A DNA stretch of 7,638 bases from Rhodobacteraceae bacterium UBA6273 (GTDB lineage: Bacteria > Pseudomonadota > Alphaproteobacteria > Rhodobacterales > Rhodobacteraceae): contig DJUV01000211.1 in assembly GCA_002440625.1 (NCBI GenBank), forward strand, positions 1-7,638, given 5' to 3'. The notes beneath the pieces were generated by a model. That model did not search any database. It was not told where the DNA came from and saw nothing but the letters and a program-made list of their open reading frames with translations. How positions within the stretch are numbered: position 1 is the stretch's first letter; every line of letters begins with the position of its first letter. The translations under genes were made by a program, and so were the position numbers. Shown here piece after piece: positions 6,593 to 7,638 of the stretch.

Positions 6593-6625
6593 GCGAAACC
6601 CACGGAGAGAGACAATGAAATTTTT
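6593..6625 (+). repeat. 33-bp exact direct repeat, copy 1 (RBS and start of pilin 1)
   Basis: These 33 bases run from GCGAAACCC through the GGAGAGAG ribosome binding site into the first codons (ATGAAATTTTT). They recur exactly at 7606-7638. The leader of pilin 2 lacks this version, so copies 1 and 3 are closer to each other than to copy 2 in this part. Confidence 0.95.
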
Positions 6626-6809
6626 CAAGCTTGCCAAGAAATTCCACAACGAAGAAGAAGGCGCGGTCACGGTTGACTGGGTCGTGCTGACCGCCGCTGT
6701 CGTCGGCCTCGGCGTTGCCGCCCTCGCGGCCGTCAAGACCGGCACCGGCTCGCTGTCGACGAAGATCAACAACTACCTGGCCAGCCAGTCGATCAACTCG
6801 ACCTTCTGA
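6615..6809 (+). CDS. Flp-like type IVb pilin, copy 1
   Basis: 64 residues. A short charged leader (MKFFKLAKKFHNEEEG, residues 1-16) ends in the Gly of a prepilin peptidase site; the mature part would begin AVTVDWVVLTAAVVGLGVAAL, a single hydrophobic helix, and end in a polar tail KTGTGSLSTKINNYLASQSINSTF. Size, leader, G/A junction and N-terminal helix match Flp/Fap subunits of Tad pili. The classic Glu5-Tyr6 pair of the Flp motif is Asp5-Trp6 here (mature numbering). GGAGA, with 7 bases to ATG, is a good ribosome binding site. No Tad secretion genes (tadA, rcpA, cpaB, prepilin peptidase) lie in the window, so pilus assembly is inferred from the subunit alone. It forms its own transcription unit, with a terminator 25 bases after the stop. 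Confidence 0.8.
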   Translation: MKFFKLAKKFHNEEEGAVTVDWVVLTAAVVGLGVAALAAVKTGTGSLSTKINNYLASQSINSTF

Positions 6810-6833
6810 TCCGGCCCAAAAGCCAGATCGCGG

Positions 6834-6865
6834 ATCGCGCCCCTTGGGGCGCGATTTTCGTTTTC
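6834..6865 (+). terminator. Intrinsic terminator of pilin 1
   Basis: ATCGCGCCCC (6834-6843) pairs perfectly with GGGGCGCGAT (6846-6855) across a TT, followed by the T-rich tract TTTCGTTTT. This is a strong rho-independent terminator that separates pilin 1 from pilin 2. Confidence 0.92.
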
Positions 6866-6974
6866 AGGGGGCTGGTCCTGTCGCTGTTGTCCCCATCGCT
6901 GCGCCGCCTGCAGGGCCAGTGTCGGGCCCGAAGATGGTCAGGATTCCCTGAAACGCATCAAATTGCCTGCCCAT

Positions 6975-7012
6975 TGCCCAAGTTAAGCCACAAATTGTCC
7001 GCAACTTGGGCA
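6975..7012 (+). repeat. 10-bp inverted repeat upstream of pilin 2
   Basis: TGCCCAAGTT (6975-6984) and AACTTGGGCA (7003-7012) are perfect complements 18 bases apart. They lie in the shared upstream block of pilin 2. No T-run follows, so this is not a terminator; an operator with two half-sites or a DNA hairpin is more likely. The related palindrome GCCCAA-G-TTGGGC lies at the matching position before pilin 3. Confidence 0.6.
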
Positions 7013-7024
7013 TTGCCGTGACGT
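6976..7024 (+). promoter_or_regulatory. Shared pilin upstream block, copy 2
   Basis: It starts 122 bases before the second pilin ATG. It shares GCCCAAGTT, GCCAC and CCGtGACG with the blocks before pilins 1 and 3, at the same spacing to within one base. This is the most diverged of the three copies. Confidence 0.45.
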
Positions 7025-7043
7025 GTGGGAACGGGGGTTGCCC

Positions 7044-7068
7044 AGCGCCGTCAATACCGATTGGCGCT
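7044..7068 (+). promoter_or_regulatory. Leader inverted repeat before pilin 2
   Basis: AGCGCC (7044-7049) and GGCGCT (7063-7068) pair perfectly around a 13-base loop, ending 29 bases before ATG. Loop length and position match the pilin 1 structure although the arm sequences differ. Confidence 0.4.
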
Positions 7069-7097
7069 ACGGGCAGTATCATGGAGTGGGGAAGTCG

Positions 7098-7292
7098 ATG
7101 AACTTTTTCAGGCTTGCGAAGAGTTTTCAGAGTGAAGAGACCGGCGCGGTCACGGTTGACTGGGTCGTGCTGACCGCCGCTGTCGTCGGCCTTGGCGTTG
7201 CCGCGCTGTCAGCCGTCAAGACGGGCACCGGATCCTTGTCATCGAAGATCAACGACTACCTGGCCAGCCAGGAGATCAGTTCGACGTTCTGA
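7098..7292 (+). CDS. Flp-like type IVb pilin, copy 2
   Basis: 64 residues, collinear with copy 1 without gaps. The leader is MNFFRLAKSFQSEETG (1-16), with the prepilin cleavage expected between G16 and A17. The hydrophobic core AVTVDWVVLTAAVVGLGVAAL is identical to copy 1, and the tail SAVKTGTGSLSSKINDYLASQ differs at few positions. The first 50 bases of the core are identical at the DNA level in the two copies. ATG 7098 is chosen because a purine-rich GGGGAAG lies 4 bases upstream and because the leader length then matches copy 1; an in-frame upstream extension has no family support. It has its own terminator and no coupling to its neighbours. Its role is the same as copy 1, as major or alternative pilin subunit; which one dominates cannot be told. 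Confidence 0.8.
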   Translation: MNFFRLAKSFQSEETGAVTVDWVVLTAAVVGLGVAALSAVKTGTGSLSSKINDYLASQEISSTF

Positions 7293-7315
7293 TCTAGTTG
7301 GCCGGTCGGAACCAG

Positions 7316-7344
7316 ATCGCGCCCATCCGGGCGCGATTTTTTTT
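7316..7344 (+). terminator. Intrinsic terminator of pilin 2
   Basis: ATCGCGCCC (7316-7324) pairs with GGGCGCGAT (7329-7337) around ATCC, and the T-run extends to 7344. The arm resembles the pilin 1 terminator, which suggests the duplicated unit included the terminator. Confidence 0.94.
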
Positions 7345-7501
7345 CGCGGATGCGAAAACGTGGGACTTTCGCCTGTTTCTGCCGCGCCGTGCGTTCGCGC
7401 CAGCGCCTGCAAGCATCGCGTGCACTACTTAACAAATTGGAAACGATTGAATTTCTTTGTCTCTCCAAACACCTCAGGATACATGGAAATGCACCTGCCC
7501 C

Positions 7502-7551
7502 GCCCAAGTTGGGCCACGTTTCCCCGGCAAAAAGTACATGTGCCGAGACGG
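7502..7551 (+). promoter_or_regulatory. Shared pilin upstream block, copy 3
   Basis: It starts 126 bases before the third pilin ATG and opens with the palindrome GCCCAA-G-TTGGGC (7502-7514). It aligns without gaps to the copy before pilin 1, and the similarity continues beyond 7551 (AAtGGGA-C-ATGG). Confidence 0.5.
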
Positions 7552-7605
7552 AATGGGACATGGCGCTGCCGCCCCAAGGGATACCGAGTTCGGTGATGGT
7601 AAAGA

Positions 7606-7638
7606 GCGAAACCCACGGAGAGAGACAATGAAATTTTT
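7606..7638 (+). repeat. 33-bp exact direct repeat, copy 2 (RBS and start of pilin 3)
   Basis: This is identical to 6593-6625, including the ribosome binding site and the first 11 coding bases. The match is cut by the window edge and may run further. Confidence 0.95.
7628..7638 (+). CDS. Start of a third Flp-like pilin gene, 3' end outside window
   Basis: ATG at 7628 follows the same GGAGAGAG ribosome binding site and is followed by AAATTTTT, giving Met-Lys-Phe as in pilin 1. Only 11 bases are present. The call rests on the 33-bp identity with pilin 1 and the matching upstream block. Confidence 0.7.

Larger units (their letters stand above)
6268..6614. other. Divergent intergenic region between transglycosylase and pilin genes
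   Basis: About 350 bases without a supported gene. Roughly 6405-6490 is clearly A+T-richer than the rest of the window and is the likely site of promoters for both directions, though I cannot assign convincing -35/-10 boxes. An 8-bp direct repeat, ATCCGGCC, occurs at 6369-6376 and 6387-6394. The part nearest the pilin gene holds the shared upstream block (6491-6540) and a leader inverted repeat (6555-6583), listed separately. Confidence 0.6.
7293..7627. other. Intergenic region between pilin 2 and pilin 3
   Basis: 335 bases without a supported gene. It begins with the pilin 2 terminator. Around 7425-7460 there is a less GC-rich stretch (ACTTAACAAATTGGAAACG) suited to a promoter, then the shared block at 7502-7551 and the 33-bp repeat. 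Frames that cross it on either strand have no recognisable protein character. Confidence 0.6.

Noticed and set aside
6468..6614. In-frame upstream extension of pilin 1 to 6468
   Set aside because: The extension precedes a normal prepilin leader and the ribosome binding site, and covers the shared regulatory block; the short start at 6615 matches the copies.
7341..7372. Overlapping TTTCGC/GCGAAA inverted repeats just after the pilin 2 terminator
   Set aside because: Short 6-7 bp arms follow a T-run without a terminator tract of their own; probably incidental next to the real terminator.
1..7638. CRISPR array, tRNA, rRNA or insertion sequence
   Set aside because: No regularly spaced repeats, tRNA-like folds, rRNA segments, transposase or terminal inverted repeats were recognised; the only repeats belong to the pilin array.

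Overview
The window has high-GC coding sequence, short intergenic gaps and protein families that point to an alphaproteobacterium, most likely Rhodobacterales. This assignment is an inference from gene content and sequence style; no rRNA or other marker gene is present.

Layout. Bases 1-264 hold the 3' end of a small GNAT-family acetyltransferase gene. From about 342 to 3383 there is a tightly packed plus-strand operon: a flippase-like integral membrane protein (lysylphosphatidylglycerol-synthase TM family), a DprE1-like FAD oxidoreductase and a DprE2-like short-chain dehydrogenase. A MaoC-type hot-dog protein follows at 3470-3931 on the same strand. It meets, tail to tail with one base between stop codons, a minus-strand pair: a secreted lytic transglycosylase (5377-6267) and, ten bases after its stop, a HAD-phosphatase/UbiA-prenyltransferase fusion (3933-5366). 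After an A+T-rich divergent intergenic region, a tandem array of small Flp-like (type IVb) pilin genes runs on the plus strand. Two are complete (6615-6809 and 7098-7292), each with its own leader and its own strong intrinsic terminator. A third is cut off by the window end, 11 bases into its coding sequence.

How the genes fit together. DprE1, DprE2 and a UbiA-type phosphoribosyl-diphosphate transferase with a phosphatase are the set that makes polyprenyl-phosphate D-arabinofuranose in mycobacteria (Rv3790, Rv3791, Rv3806c, with Rv3807c as phosphatase). The window therefore appears to encode a nearly complete lipid-linked D-arabinofuranose donor pathway in a Gram-negative, with the phosphatase fused to the transferase as a HAD domain and a candidate flippase heading the operon. 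No arabinosyltransferase is visible. The neighbouring pilin array makes a surface-glycan or pilin-glycosylation role worth testing, because lipid-linked D-Araf modifies type IV pilins in some Pseudomonas aeruginosa strains. Here that link rests on proximity alone.

The least expected signals are a natural Ala at the DprE1 position that is the drug-targeted Cys387 in Mycobacterium, the Asp-Trp variant of the Flp pilin core, and a block about 50 bp long lying 122-126 bp upstream of all three pilin start codons. Two of the leaders also carry sequence-divergent but geometrically equivalent stem-loops.
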